Below, piece after piece: positions 36,196 through 47,700 of a stretch of 64,000 nucleotides of DNA (the first letter of the stretch is position 1; each line of letters begins with the position of its first letter). The notes below the pieces were generated by a model, which saw only the letters and a list, made by a program, of their open reading frames with translations, was not told where the DNA came from and ran no database searches. The stretch is from contig JAALGZ010000024.1 of NCBI GenBank assembly GCA_015227615.1, forward strand, positions 248,001-312,000, written 5' to 3'. The stretch is from Labyrinthula sp. Ha. Its lineage: Eukaryota; Sar; Bigyra; Labyrinthulida; Labyrinthulaceae. The position numbers were made by a program, and so were the translations under genes.

Positions 36196-39100
36196 TTGGT
36201 AAGAGGCTTTTCCAGATTCTTTTTTCTCTTTGTGTTTTCGGCGATGAATTATTTTGGGCAATTGACTAGTCTACGTGGCATAATAGAAAACATAGTGGAA
36301 TAAGAGATTTTCAAAAGATATCATTATCTATTGTATAATAAATAGTTAGTTGTTAAAGAAATTAAAGTTTAAGAATTAATGGAATTTCCATGGCAGTTGA
36401 GTTAATTGGGCCTAGTGGCCTAACCCTAAAAGCCTGTGGTATCGCTGCCCTTAGTACTATCGCACTATTGATCTTGATACTTTGTTTGCTTTCTTGCTAC
36501 ATTGCGTCGTGACTTCCTGTTGTGTCTTGGTGTTAGTTTCTTGTTCTGGTGGTATGTTACCTCGATTCTACTTTCTTTGTGTTGCAATCGTGTCTTGGTT
36601 CTATCTAAGGAATAGGGCAACATTGCTCAAAGTCTGATTAGGCACGATGTTGTAATTCCAGTTTCACTTATTGCGCTAGAAGTAATTCCTCTATTGTCAA
36701 ATTTCCCGAAATTAAAAAGTCACATAATTGCAGTGCGGAATTGAGATTTCCAAAAATACAAACCAAAAATAGATAAAAAAAAGCAAGAATCAACTGAGCT
36801 TTCGGTCAGTCGTAAGAGTGCGATGATCGGTATTCTTCTATTGGATTCAGTATACGAGGCCTAACCAGATGAGCACAAGAATAAGTTCCAGTACATTTTG
36901 AGAACCAGGCTACTTTTTTTCACCTTGGATATAACCCTTGAAATTTGGACTTCTCTGAAACTTTGGAGCTCCCTCCTGATTTCACAGAACGCGTGTTCAA
37001 GTTTATTTTCTATTTGGGAGAGATTGCTATTGAGTTGCGGTTCGTTTTTTTAAAGAATATTTCAGGTAATGCCGAATTTGAGCTGAGTTGCGATGTCTGG
37101 CCAGGTTCTCGGATTCTTACCTTTAACCTTGAGGAAATGTTCTTATCCTTCTAGTTGGGTTCTGGTTTCCATATCTTCAGATTATACAGTTCAGATATTT
37201 TGTTTTTGTTGGGAGATGTCTGATACTTTCCATTTGGCGTATTTTGTAGTAGTTAGTTTCCGGATAGAGAAGCTGTTTGTAAGGTTCAATTCTTCCTCTT
37301 GCTTTATTGCTTAGAATATTTTTCAGAGGGCGAGAAACCCGTCAAGCAGGTTCCAGCTCAAGCCGTTGTGTAACTATAGCAACCTCTGGTATTTAAAACT
37401 ATCTACAAAAAAGTCAATCTTTTGTACTTGATTATATTTATTAAGTAAGGAATAACACAACTAAGCTAAGCAACATATTTTCACATGTTCTCAAGATAAA
37501 ATAAGTTGCTTCAAAATTTCTTTTATACTAATACTCATCTCTAGTTAGCACTTATATAACAACTCCTCTACTTTAAATACCAAGTAACTGGTTTTCTAAA
37601 TTTTTCAACAATTACTTAGATTTTATTCAGTCAAATTCTGATTGCCACATTGCATAGAATTTATTGTATAACTAATTGTCTTTAACATTGTTAAGCCTCG
37701 AAAAACTGACTTCCCCTTTTGCGAAAAGCTATGAACTAAGATGTATTCTACCATGACTTCAAGAAATTCATTTTCTGCATAATTAAACTAAGAAAAGGTA
37801 CTGCAGCTTATGCCACGACCTAAAGATTTTACATATCACTAAATAATTGGTTTTGGATAAAATTTCTTGATCAATTTATAAATATTAACGTTGTAAATGT
37901 GCCATATAGCCAATGATACAATTTTTCCCTAAATAATTTATTGTGGCATAGATAGATTCTTCCAGTGATTTAACGTTTTTACTTATGTTTTCACTCTTTC
38001 AGAAAAATTACCGCTTCTTTTTCAACTATTAAATGCAACTCTTTCGCGGTGGGATTACCCCTATATAGAGGAGTCTACTTTCATACCAGTTCTATTCCCA
38101 TTATAACCAAATAAAGTCAAATTTTCCGACATTGCGTGATCAAAGCTCCCTTTTTCAACCATTCTAGGCCGATTTCAATCAAATTCATCATAGCAGAAAT
38201 AAATCTTCTCTGTTTTTTTCTTGCTATCATACGAGTGATACTGGAATTTTATATATTAGGCTAAAATCACAAAATGATCTTTGACATTTCCATCCTTAAC
38301 TTTTTCAAAAAAGATTCATGATTTGATTTTTGTTTCCATTTTTTACATCATTATTTTTCACATTTCAATTTCTTGATATGGTGCCAATTCTTACATTTGT
38401 AAATAGTTAAGGCGTGTTTAGATGCTGATTGAGTATACACAGATGAATTTACGTTCTCCATTAATATCCGGCGGATATGTTGATTTCAAAAGCTTGGAAA
38501 GGCCATGTACAAGTATTTCTCATGTTACTATTACACACTTTCCTTTATAATTCACTCTAGTTTGAGGGGGCGCAGTTTGTTTTCCTTTCATTAGCAAGTT
38601 AAGGTAGCACTGGTATAACTGTATTTCTCTAGCTCCTTATGCTGTCAAATCCCAGCTTTAAAATCCAAATTCAATTGATTCTTTTTTTTCCTTTCTTTCT
38701 TTCTCTTTGGAATATCCGATGTTCTATTATTTTCATGGGTCTGGTTAAGTACAAAGAAACCAACATTGCCAAGAGTTCTTTTTGATTATCTAAAATTTAT
38801 ATCCATCTATCATGCCGTTTCAGTTATTGACTGGGTACTATTTGATACAGCTTTCTTATATAACATATCATCGGAGGAGCATTTTAGGTTCATGTTTCTG
38901 CCAAAAAATGATTCAACCACATCTAGTGGATTAGACTTTGAAGAAACTTGTCAAAATTCTAGTTTTCCGTGATCAACGCTGTGGTTTGATTTGTCAAACT
39001 ACTCTTGGGTCTGTTTCGATGACTATGACCAGACATTTACTTTTTGTTGCTACTGATTAATTTAAACTTTCTTTGTTTTTTTGGAATTTCATGTGCTTGC

Positions 39101-39989
39101 TCCGTTTTATTCTATCCAGCCTTGAAACTTAAAGCAAATTTAATTCTCTTCAGTTTTCTAATAGATAATATCAAGAAAGCTTCACATCGTTTTTGGTTTC
39201 AACATTATTTTCTGAAGCATTTTCAAATCCTTGAAAACCCGCTATCTTTTTGGAAAGAGCTAAAATTTTCGAGATTGCAACAACGTACCCCGGCAACAAC
39301 ACCTAAAGATCGCGGAGGGGATACTATCGTATTGTATTTAGAATACTGGAAATAGGGAATAGGAGTTTCAACAAACTGTATTTTCTTAAGCTTTTAACCA
39401 AACCACTAAAAACATAAACCAAACAACAATAAATACCTCTTCATAATAGTCAATAATCAACAATTTATTCTTCTACTTCACCTTCTTGAATATGAAGCAA
39501 GAGCCCCCCCTTGTTGTACAAGAACACGTACACGTAGCATATCAATTAAATAGTAAGTCTTTTTACTTCTCTTAAAGCTTACGAGCTTAATATATAGTTC
39601 TGGACTCACCGTGAGCTCCTTTGTCTTCTTTTATATCAACAAAAAAAAATATTAGAAAGAACAGTGAGGACCAATCTAACGGGTAACTAAAATACAAACA
39701 TAACCAATATATCACATGCTGCAACTACTGAAACACAACACCCCTCAAGTTTTCAATATAATTTTTTTGTCTCTTGTTTTCTAAAATTGCTTCCTTTTAA
39801 CAGTAAGTAAAATTTGCATATTCGATTTCGGTAGTTACCGATAAGCACGATAAGAAATCCAATATTAATATTTGATTGGTTCAAAAATTGCTTTTTTATA
39901 ATGATTATTTTTACACAAAGATATTTTGGACAATTAGTTAATATCATAAAATTACAAAAACAAATAAACAAGCAAACAGAATGAAGGTT
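36196..39989. other. Gene-poor stretch upstream of the kinase gene
   Basis: AT-rich DNA between the 5' end of the kinase gene and the repeat-bearing region before the ROCO gene. Frames at 36945-37314 and 39044-39355 (+) have no recognisable domain and little coding look. No RNA gene or clear repeat was seen. Confidence 0.45.
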
Positions 39990-40065
39990 TTTGTTTTCTT
40001 GACTCCGGAGTAAAATACTCCTAAATCTCATTGGCAGAATTTTTAATTGCCCAAAAATTTTTCTT
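39990..40065 (-). repeat. Dispersed palindromic repeat, copy A
   Basis: Carries TGACTCCGGAGTAA (40000-40013), then AATACTCCT and CTCATTGG. Aligned with the reverse complement of copy B (40905-41005), it shares the palindrome, the ACTCCT arm and TCATTGG plus the adjoining AT-rich stretch. Copies A and B thus form an inverted pair about 0.9 kb apart and could be the ends of a decayed DNA transposon, though no transposase is visible between them. Confidence 0.6.
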
Positions 40066-40167
40066 TGAAAAAAACAAATCAATAAAATCAAGATAAAAAG
40101 TTTCAAATCATGACAGTTGCATGATAAAACATATGACAGGACAAAGATAGTACCCGAAAACGCAGGA

Positions 40168-40255
40168 ATTTACAAGATTTAACAAGAATATGCAAGATTA
40201 TACAAGATTTTACAAGACTTAAGAAGATTTAATACATTTTACAAGATTTAAAAGC
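40168..40255 (+). repeat. Short tandem repeat, ACAAGATTT-like unit
   Basis: Seven or eight imperfect copies of a 9-13 bp unit built on ACAAGATTT, including variants such as ACAAGACTT and GCAAGATTAT. A simple-sequence array inside the region bounded by repeat copies A and B. Confidence 0.6.
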
Positions 40256-40267
40256 ATTGAAGAATTT

Positions 40268-40373
40268 TGAGTGCAAGAAGAGGGCCAGGAAACAGAAAAG
40301 GTAAAGATTGAACAAAATTCAGTGCAAGAAGAGAATCATTAAAACCAAAAGGTAAATATTGAATAAGTCTTAG
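40268..40373 (+). repeat. Two imperfect copies of a unit of about 51 bp
   Basis: Both copies begin AGTGCAAGAAGAG, contain an AAAGGTAAA word at about the same place and end near ATTGAA plus AT-rich sequence. A degenerate tandem duplication directly after the ACAAGATTT array. Confidence 0.55.
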
Positions 40374-40711
40374 TGCTGCTCATAGGGTTGAAAACGCAGA
40401 TTTTACTCAAACCAAAACTCAAGGCTCAGGATTTTTCAAAGCAAAAGGGAGGGGGTTTAACATTTATATTTTAAGAAAAAAAGAAAGTGTGCCTGGATAA
40501 AACAACTTGCACCTAGATTAGATTACAAATCCACTTAATTTTTAAATTTTAATTTTAACAAAAATCTAAATCTTCTGAATTTCAGTTTTCAAAATCATTT
40601 GTATCAAACTTCTAATTATGTCAGTTCACATATATATTTATTAACGTTCAGATATATTTTCAATTTTCTGTATTCAAGCTATGGAAAAAGATTTAAATCC
40701 ATCCTCATCTT

Positions 40712-40780
40712 CATCGAGGGCCGAGTCATGGGGGCCATTTTTAAAGACGCGGGGAGCATGAAAGGCTTCCCGCTACGCTA
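40712..40780 (+). other. GC-rich block with hairpin, possible RNA or element relic
   Basis: Opens with the 15-bp word shared with 26378-26392. At 40749-40773 the arms GCGGGGAGC and GCTTCCCGC can form a nine-pair stem (one G-U) with a seven-base loop. The block is strikingly GC-rich for this genome. It may be part of a transposable element or a small structured RNA; no known RNA family is recognised. Confidence 0.3.
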
Positions 40781-40904
40781 GGGTCAGGTAACTTCACATT
40801 TTATTGTTTCTTAACTATTAATATTTATTTGTTATCTTCTAGTACACTTAACTTTATTCTCAACCCCCCTCTCTTTTTTGTCCAAGTATTGGAAATTATT
40901 GTTC

Positions 40905-41005
40905 TGCGCCTCCTTAATTCAGACGAAGTATGATGATAAAAAATTTTGGGAAATCGATCTGACCAATGACATCGCGAGGAGTATCTGACTCCGGAGTCAA
41001 AAAAT
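40905..41005 (+). repeat. Dispersed palindromic repeat, copy B
   Basis: Contains the perfect 14-bp palindrome TGACTCCGGAGTCA (40986-40999), with GAGGAGTATC before it and CCAATGACATCGC further left. It is inverted relative to copies A and C. The repeat ends only 12-13 bp before the ROCO start codon at 41018, so the leader or core promoter of that gene must overlap the repeat. Confidence 0.6.
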
Positions 41006-41017
41006 CGGATCCCCAAA

Positions 41018-43584
41018 ATGAATTTAATCAAAAGACAATATAAAGAAAGAAATGATAAAACATATTTTAAATTTGAATGGTATCTTGATTGTATTAATTA
41101 TATAAAGGGAAACTGATATTGACTATAATCCAATTAACCAGGACAGGTTTAAAAGGGAGATAAAAGAATTTTTCAAAGGGTTCCAACCAGATAAAGAAGT
41201 GTCTTCTATATCGTATTCTATTTTTTTTATCGTTATGTTAGTTTTTATTATTGCCCCTTTGATGCTGTTAAATCTATATTTGTAAGATTTCTTCTTTGTT
41301 TTCCATCTGTGAAAGAACTCAAGTATTTTATTTTGTTTCTTTGACTTTAGATTTTGGTACTGCAGATTCAGTAAAAAGAACTTTAAAAACTACCAAAAAC
41401 TTAAAAAATTGAAACTGAACTACTTGCAGTATATATTTTTTATATGTTTAGCTTAGATTTTCTGAATGTAATATTTCTGAAGTGAGTTTTTTTTGCAATT
41501 TATTGAAATCAATAAGTATAAAAGAGATAAAGTAAAAATATTTTATATTATTATGTAGACTATATGTTAACAAATTTAGTTCCAAAGATGTATCAAATAT
41601 ATTTGAAAGTTTATATTTTAATAAAACAATTTTAAGAATAGAGTATCTCTTATTAAAATATTGAGTTCTTAGTATTTATGAAGATATTCAAGATAAAGAT
41701 ACTCTTTCAACTATTAAAAACTCCTTGAAAACTAATAAAACAATAAAAAGTTTAGCATGTGGTGATGGGTACGTATTTGAAAATCTTCTAGAAGAAGATA
41801 TTATTGAGTTACAAGAAATAGTTGATTCACATCCTTCTATTCTTGGTTTACAAGTTTATCGAAGGTTAATTCAACCTAAAGGAAAAACTAAAATGTTGAA
41901 AAAACTTGTTCAATCTGCTTTACAAAATCAATATGAAAAGTATGAAGTGTTAAAAGAATTTCCAGTTATTCTTATGGGTATTTTATTTAGTATAGTTTTA
42001 TTCTTAGGTGATGGAAGAACTGGAAAAACTTCTTTATTAAGAAACTTATCTGGAAAAAGTTTTAAACAATACACACAATCTACTTTAGTTTTAGAAGATA
42101 CTCAAATATTTCAAATTAACCTTGACAGTTGGTTTAAACCAATTACAAAATATGATCTAAGTGTTCAAAGAGTGAACAATATGTTGAGCATTGGTTATTC
42201 ATTTGAAGATGAAGTTCAAAAAGAGTCAAAATATAACTTGGTATTTGAAGATGAGTTGATTACACGAACTATAGGAGAAAAAAGTTTTGTTGAACAATAT
42301 ACAACTAATATCCGTTCAGATTTCACAACTGAAGATACTTTTTTACGTGTTTATGATTTTGGTGGACAAGAAGTTTTTTCTTCTGTTCATCATATTTTTA
42401 TGAATAAAAAAGCTATTTATTTAGTTGTTTTTAATATGACAAAGTTAAAAGAAAAAGATTTATTTAGACTGAAATTTTGGTGTGAAAGTATTTTAAGAAA
42501 TACTCCAGAAGCACCTGTTTTATTTATTGGAACTTTTTTAAATACTTTTTTAAAGAAAAATAAAACACTTCACAGTGTATATTACAAGTTTAAATCCTTT
42601 CTATCTAAACTTTCTGGAAAGTTAAATATTTTTGAAGATAAAGAAACTATTTTCTTTCCTGTTGAAAACGCTGTTGATTCTGATAAGAGTCGTGAGAATT
42701 CAATCAAAGGCCAGTTAAGGAGTATAAATGTATATAACCTATTAGATCCACTTATTTGGATTAAATCTTTTTATGTATTATTTTTGGATAATTGTCGAGA
42801 AGAATCAAGTTATATGACAGTTCAAGAATTTAAACTAAAAGCTAAAAAGTGTAACTTTTCTGAAAAAGAAATTGAAGAAATGTTGGAAATTTATTCTAAA
42901 GAAGGAATAATTTCTTATTTTCCTGGTTTAAATTTATCTGAAAGTGATAATTTAATATTTTTTGCACCTTCTTTTTTAGCCCAAGCTTTGGGAAGTTTTA
43001 TTCGTGATGAAAGTTTTCATCAACTTGCTTTTAGAACAAATAAAAAAGTATTTTCAAACTATAGAAAATATATTGACACAGGAATTATAAGAAAAGATTT
43101 ATTTAAAGTTTTATTGAAACAATATAGAAAAAAAGAAAGACAATATGTATTAAATTTAGCTTTACATAGTTTAATTTTATTTGTTTATCCAAGAGAAGAA
43201 AACAGTTATATTGTTCCAGAATTGCTTCCTGAAGTAAAAGAACAAAAGATGAAAGGATTCAATGGCAATTTGAAAAAGGTATATTTTCGTCAACCAATTA
43301 GAAAAACAACCTTTTGGAAAGTTATTTCTATATTCTTAACAGAAGATAGTTTGGTTGAATCTATTATATATAACTCGTTTGCAAGGTTTATTTTTGGGAC
43401 TGAAAGTATTTTAGATATTTACATAGATAAAGAAAATACAATAGTTTTTAACTCTATAGGTTATCAAATAAAGTCTTTAATATGGACAAAAGTTCAAGAT
43501 ATAGTTGCAGAAGTGAGTAATGTAGGTGAAAAGTTGAAGAAAAGTATAGAACAAAGTATTGAAGTTAAGAGAATTAACTTTTGA
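41018..43584 (+). CDS. ROCO protein: LRR-Roc-COR, no kinase domain
   Basis: Large GTPase of the ROCO family. Eight exons: 41018-41079, 41108-41212, 41242-41322, 41351-41428, 41457-41531, 41559-41642, 41673-41977 and 42008-43584. Seven introns of 28, 29, 28, 28, 27, 30 and 30 nt, the first six phase 2 and the last phase 1. The joined frame is 788 aa. Leucine-rich repeats span about 30-190, with one repeat per exon in exons 3-6. The Roc domain has the P-loop GDGRTGKTS (264-272) and DFGGQE (380-385); the usual THLD-type G4 guanine-specificity motif is replaced by GTFLN (about 438-442). COR covers about 480-788. No kinase or WD40 domain follows, so this is a minimal ROCO. The last intron is in frame and stop-free; reading through it would put ten hydrophobic residues before the P-loop. 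Two broken paralogue fragments lie downstream. Confidence 0.88.
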
Positions 43585-44044
43585 TTTATACTTCAGATGT
43601 TTTTTTTGTATAGAAAACAGTCACTGATGAAATAGTTTTCTTTGCTTAACCAAAACTCCGTTCTTTCTTCTAAGTAAGACTACAATTCAAAACTCCTTCC
43701 TTCATTAAGAGCAAAGCTTTCTAGAAAACTGTTCCTAAAAATAACTTATCAACAACTTATAACCAATGCACGTACACAGATTTATTGACTTCTTGAGGAC
43801 GCAATGTTTCTCATTGATCTTCTTAAGATAAGATGTTTTAATCCCTCTTTTCCCACTGGCTGGATCTGTTTTTGAAGAAAAGTATGTATCCTTATGTTTT
43901 TTTAAACTTTAGGTGGTTTTGCCCCCCTAGGGTAAACAATACAATATATATCGACTGTGTGACTTTTATCCATATAAAGCTACTTAGAGGAAAACGAAGA
44001 AAACCTCTAAAACGTTTCCCATGTCTAACTATTGCCCATGAATA
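43585..44044. other. Spacer between ROCO gene and first COR fragment
   Basis: 460 bp of AT-rich DNA. It should hold the ROCO 3' UTR. A minus-strand frame at 43892-44098 has no family match. No other structure was seen. Confidence 0.5.
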
Positions 44045-44580
44045 AAAAATATTCGTGTTAAGAGTTTCCATGAACTTGCTTTTAGAATACCAAATCAAAA
44101 ATTTAGTTTATACAGATAATGTGCTGATACTGATTTTTAAATATAGAAATGTTTAATACCTTATTAAAAGAATATTCTGAAAATGAAAAGAAATATATTT
44201 TGCAACTAGAAGTTCAAACTCTTGTTCTTATTCCTATCCATAATTATAGAGATCAATATATTTTTCCTGAACTATTACCTCTTGTTAATTCTAAAATTAA
44301 AGCACCTCTTACCGATGATGTTGATTTTGTTTTTACAGAATATGTTCTCTTAGAAACTTCTGTACATATAGTAAATTTATTTCAGTCACAAAAAGTCATA
44401 ACTGAAACTTTACTTTATAAAGGTTTCTCTCGTATAATAATTGGAACAAAATATATTCTCGATATTTTTATATCTGATAATCGAGCTGTAAGTTTTTCTT
44501 TTGTTCAGGCTAAAAGTTTAAGATCTATACACAAGATATTAGAGAACCTAATTCCATTGTTTGGATCAACTCTCTTATAA
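44045..44580 (+). pseudogene. Truncated ROCO paralogue, COR fragment 1
   Basis: Encodes the C-terminal part of a COR domain: the reading FHELAFRIP, then from 44149 a 143-codon frame containing YIFPELLP and ILDIFI, aligning with the last roughly 200 residues of the intact ROCO protein at 41018-43584. LRR, Roc and the first half of COR are absent. In-frame stops follow at about 44112 and 44139, so this is a relic. It is closer to fragment 2 (52410-53379) than to the intact gene; both come from a second ROCO paralogue. Its stop originally faced the ALDH gene at 49480 before the copia insertion moved them apart. Confidence 0.85.
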
Positions 44581-44683
44581 AAGTTTGAACCTGTTTTTTG
44601 ACAACTTAAGAAAGGAAAAAACTGTAGGATAGAGAAAAACTAGTTTAAAAACTGTATGTAGTATAGTTTAATCTGTTAGATAT
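44045..44683 (+). repeat. Segmental duplication unit 1, left part
   Basis: Homologous to 52811-53457 in unit 2. It covers COR fragment 1 and about 100 bp beyond it, up to the copia insertion point. The right part of the same unit resumes at 49448. Confidence 0.85.
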
Positions 44684-44775
44684 TGTTGAGCGATATTTTA
44701 GATTCATATCCCTTGTTAACAATAAAAGTCTGGTTGATACCAGAATAAATCAAATACTCAATACTCCTTTCAACA
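44684..44775 (-). repeat. Copia long terminal repeat, right end of element as read
   Basis: 92 bp, starting TGTTGA and ending TCAACA. The matching repeat is 49356-49447, also 92 bp, with 12 differences by direct alignment (about 87% identity). Next to it at 44776-44787 lies a purine run (AATAAGGGAAGG on the minus strand), placed as a polypurine tract. A GATAT/GATAA pair flanks the element as a 5-bp target-site duplication. Confidence 0.88.
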
Positions 44776-47700
44776 CCTTCCCTTATTCTGCGAACTCTTA
44801 CTTTAATATTCCATTTCTTAACATCTGAAACTCACCTTTACTTGATACTCTTGTAAGCATATCACTCCAGTTATCTTCTCTTCTTACATACTTTAGCCTT
44901 ACTTTCAACCTTTCAATTATCTGCCAGACAAATTTATAATGGGTATCTAAATGTTTAGTTCGCCCATTTACTTCTTTGTTTTTTACAATACGAATAGCAC
45001 TCTGGGAGTCCATGAACACTTCTAGAATATATCCCATATCCATCTCTTCTAGAATAAGTAATACAAACTTCAACTTTTTTAAAGCTAATGGCAATCCAAT
45101 GTATTCTGCTTCAGTTGAAGCTATCGTGATGATGGGATGTTTCTTGCTTTTGTACGCAACTGATTTAAGGTTCACAAATGTAAGAAATTCTGTTACACTC
45201 TTTCTATTTTCATCTGGAGCATAAGATGTATCTACAAGCATCTTCACATCGTTCACCTCATTAATAGGAAATACTTTCAGCTTTAGTTTTCTTGTATTAT
45301 ACAAATAATTCATTATTCTTTTGGCTCGTTTTAGTAAAGTTTCTGTCGGATCAGTCAGGAACTTGGGTACATAGCGAGAGCTGTATGAAACATCTGGGCG
45401 GGAAATACCTGCAACGTAGTTAATACTTGCTACTAACGATTGATTTAGTTTTAGATCTGTAAATTTTCTTTTACCAATTGACTTTAGTTCATTTAGAGAT
45501 AGTGGAGTAAATCTTTCTCTCATATTTTCTAGCTTGGACTTTTTAGTAACCTTCTCAAATTTTTCTTCTTGATTTATAGTTACTGCATCATCTTGTAATT
45601 TCTCAAACTTAAGTTCCAAAAATGTTTCAACTTTTCCATTGTTTTGAGTTTAAAGTTTTTATTCATCTGTTTTTCAAATTCTTTTATTTCTTCACTTTGT
45701 TCTGAGAATAATAAGTCATCCGCATAAAGAATAACTGCCATAACTATATTTCTTCCCTTATTCTTTATAAAAATACAGCTCTCGGTAGGTATTTTTTTCA
45801 GTCCAAGTTGCTCAAATACTGCGGGGACTGTATTGTAATATATTCGGGGGCTTTCTTGAAGTCTATAAATACTTGTAGTTGTCATCCATACTTTCTTTCT
45901 TTCCTTTCCTTTCCTTCTTTGTGACCCATTGGCAACTCTAGAAATACTTTTTTGGTAGTTAACCGTAAATAAATGCAGAAGTAACATCCAGTTGATGGAT
46001 TCCTGCTGGGAACGTCTGAACTAGCATCGAGAATATTCTTGTTCCTATTATAGATGTGACTGGGGAGTAAGCAACTGCACTTTCTGGTAAAATAATTTTA
46101 CTATTATCCGCTCGAGCAACAATTCTGACTTTAACTATATATTCACCTCCCATATTTGTCTTTGTTACAAACAGTTCTCGTATGCGTATAACAACTTTGT
46201 CAGCTACGCGTGGAACAACCTCAAAGATTCCAACAGAATCTAGTGCCGAAACTTCCTTATTATACTCGTTCAACCACTGTATTTTATCTGACCGGTTTAG
46301 TCTCTGACCGTAGTTTTTGGAGCAGTTGTATCTTTGGGCAGTTTAACTGCATATAAAACTGGTTTTCGTATTCTCGGCTCTGTTAAAGTATTTCTTCTGC
46401 TTATGTTATCATATACTACTGGTTGAAAAAGTGTTTCTCTGTTACTATTTTTGGTTTGAGAGTTGATTTCTAGTGAGTTATCCTTCCCTGCTTCTGTGTT
46501 ATCCTTGTTTTCTAATTGAACTTTTTTTCTGCAGCTGTGTCACTGTCGGATGATGTAACATATTTTTTTGGTTCAGTTTCTTTTTTTTTTCATTTAAACG
46601 TTGAAAAACTTTATGAAACAATTGAAAGTTTTAAGCAAGGTTCCTTCTTCATTATACGCTGCGTCTCCTACCTCAGTTAATCTTCTGTTGAATATAATAT
46701 AAGCTAACATCATTTTTGACCTTGTGTCATGGCCAAGGAAGATGGCTTTTTCATTTGCTTGGAACTTGGATTTTCAAACCGATTTAACAAAACCTCTGGA
46801 TCCCAATACAAAGATCTTCTTCAGTTGTTGCTAGTTTCCAGTTATGAGTTCGTAAGCTCACTTTGGCCTGAATCTTATTGTGTAGTTTAGGATAAGAGTA
46901 GAATATAACGCTGCAAACGTCCAAAAGTTCATGCTTAAGTTTGCTTATTGAAGCAACGCTTTCATGCTATGGAACACTGTGCGGTCATACCTTTCAGCTT
47001 TCCCATTTTCACTTGGCATATAGTTTGAGGACGTTTCTAGGCTTATTCCTTTGGACTCTGCAAATTTCTGTATCCTTTTAAACTTGCTGCCGTTGTCTGA
47101 AAAAAGACACTTAACGTATGTACTATATCTGTTTTCAATTTTCAGGATCACGTTCTCAAGTTGTTTTGATATATTTTCTTTGGCTCTCGTAGTTATCAGT
47201 AAAATATAGTTCGTGAAAGAGTCTACTACTGTAACAGCGTATTTGAATCTACGTAAACTTACTGGAAATGGGCCTACGGTATCATAGTATAACTTTCCGA
47301 ATTTCTTTTGGGGTACAAAGAGGGTTGTGTTTTCAGTAGAAATGCATGATCCTTTCTTTTTCTTCGCCAACTTTTCTGCGCTGCACCCAATACAAAAACT
47401 CTTTTTACTAGTTTTCAGATTATTTTTCTTTAATATTTTATTGTTTAGGTGTGCGAACCTGTAATTGCTTAAGTTGTTCTTGAATTCAATTTCAGTTTCT
47501 ATAGTTGCAGTTTCATTCAAAAGTATCTCAACTGCCTGTTTCAGGGGTGTATTTTGTTGCTCCATAAAGAATGAAGTGATCTTGGTTTTGTTCAAGTATT
47601 GCAATAGCTCTTTCATTTTGAGTAATAACAGATTCTTTTTGAGACTTATTAATAGCGAAACCTTGTTCAATCAATTTAGATTCGGAGATGATTGTTTCTT

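Noticed and set aside
36196-36261. Kinase gene starting at 36261
   Set aside because: That position is TTG, not ATG, with a stop shortly upstream. The ATG at 36195 gives a sensible start and a myristoylation signal.
41662-41664. TGA as a sense codon (alternative genetic code) in the ROCO gene
   Set aside because: The TGA lies in a 30-nt GT-AG intron (41643-41672). Intact genes end in TAA or TGA as normal stops.
41979-42008. Hydrophobic insertion GILFSIVLFL before the ROCO P-loop as a membrane segment
   Set aside because: Removing an in-frame 30-nt GT-AG intron gives the normal Roc P-loop, so the insertion is an artefact of reading through the intron.
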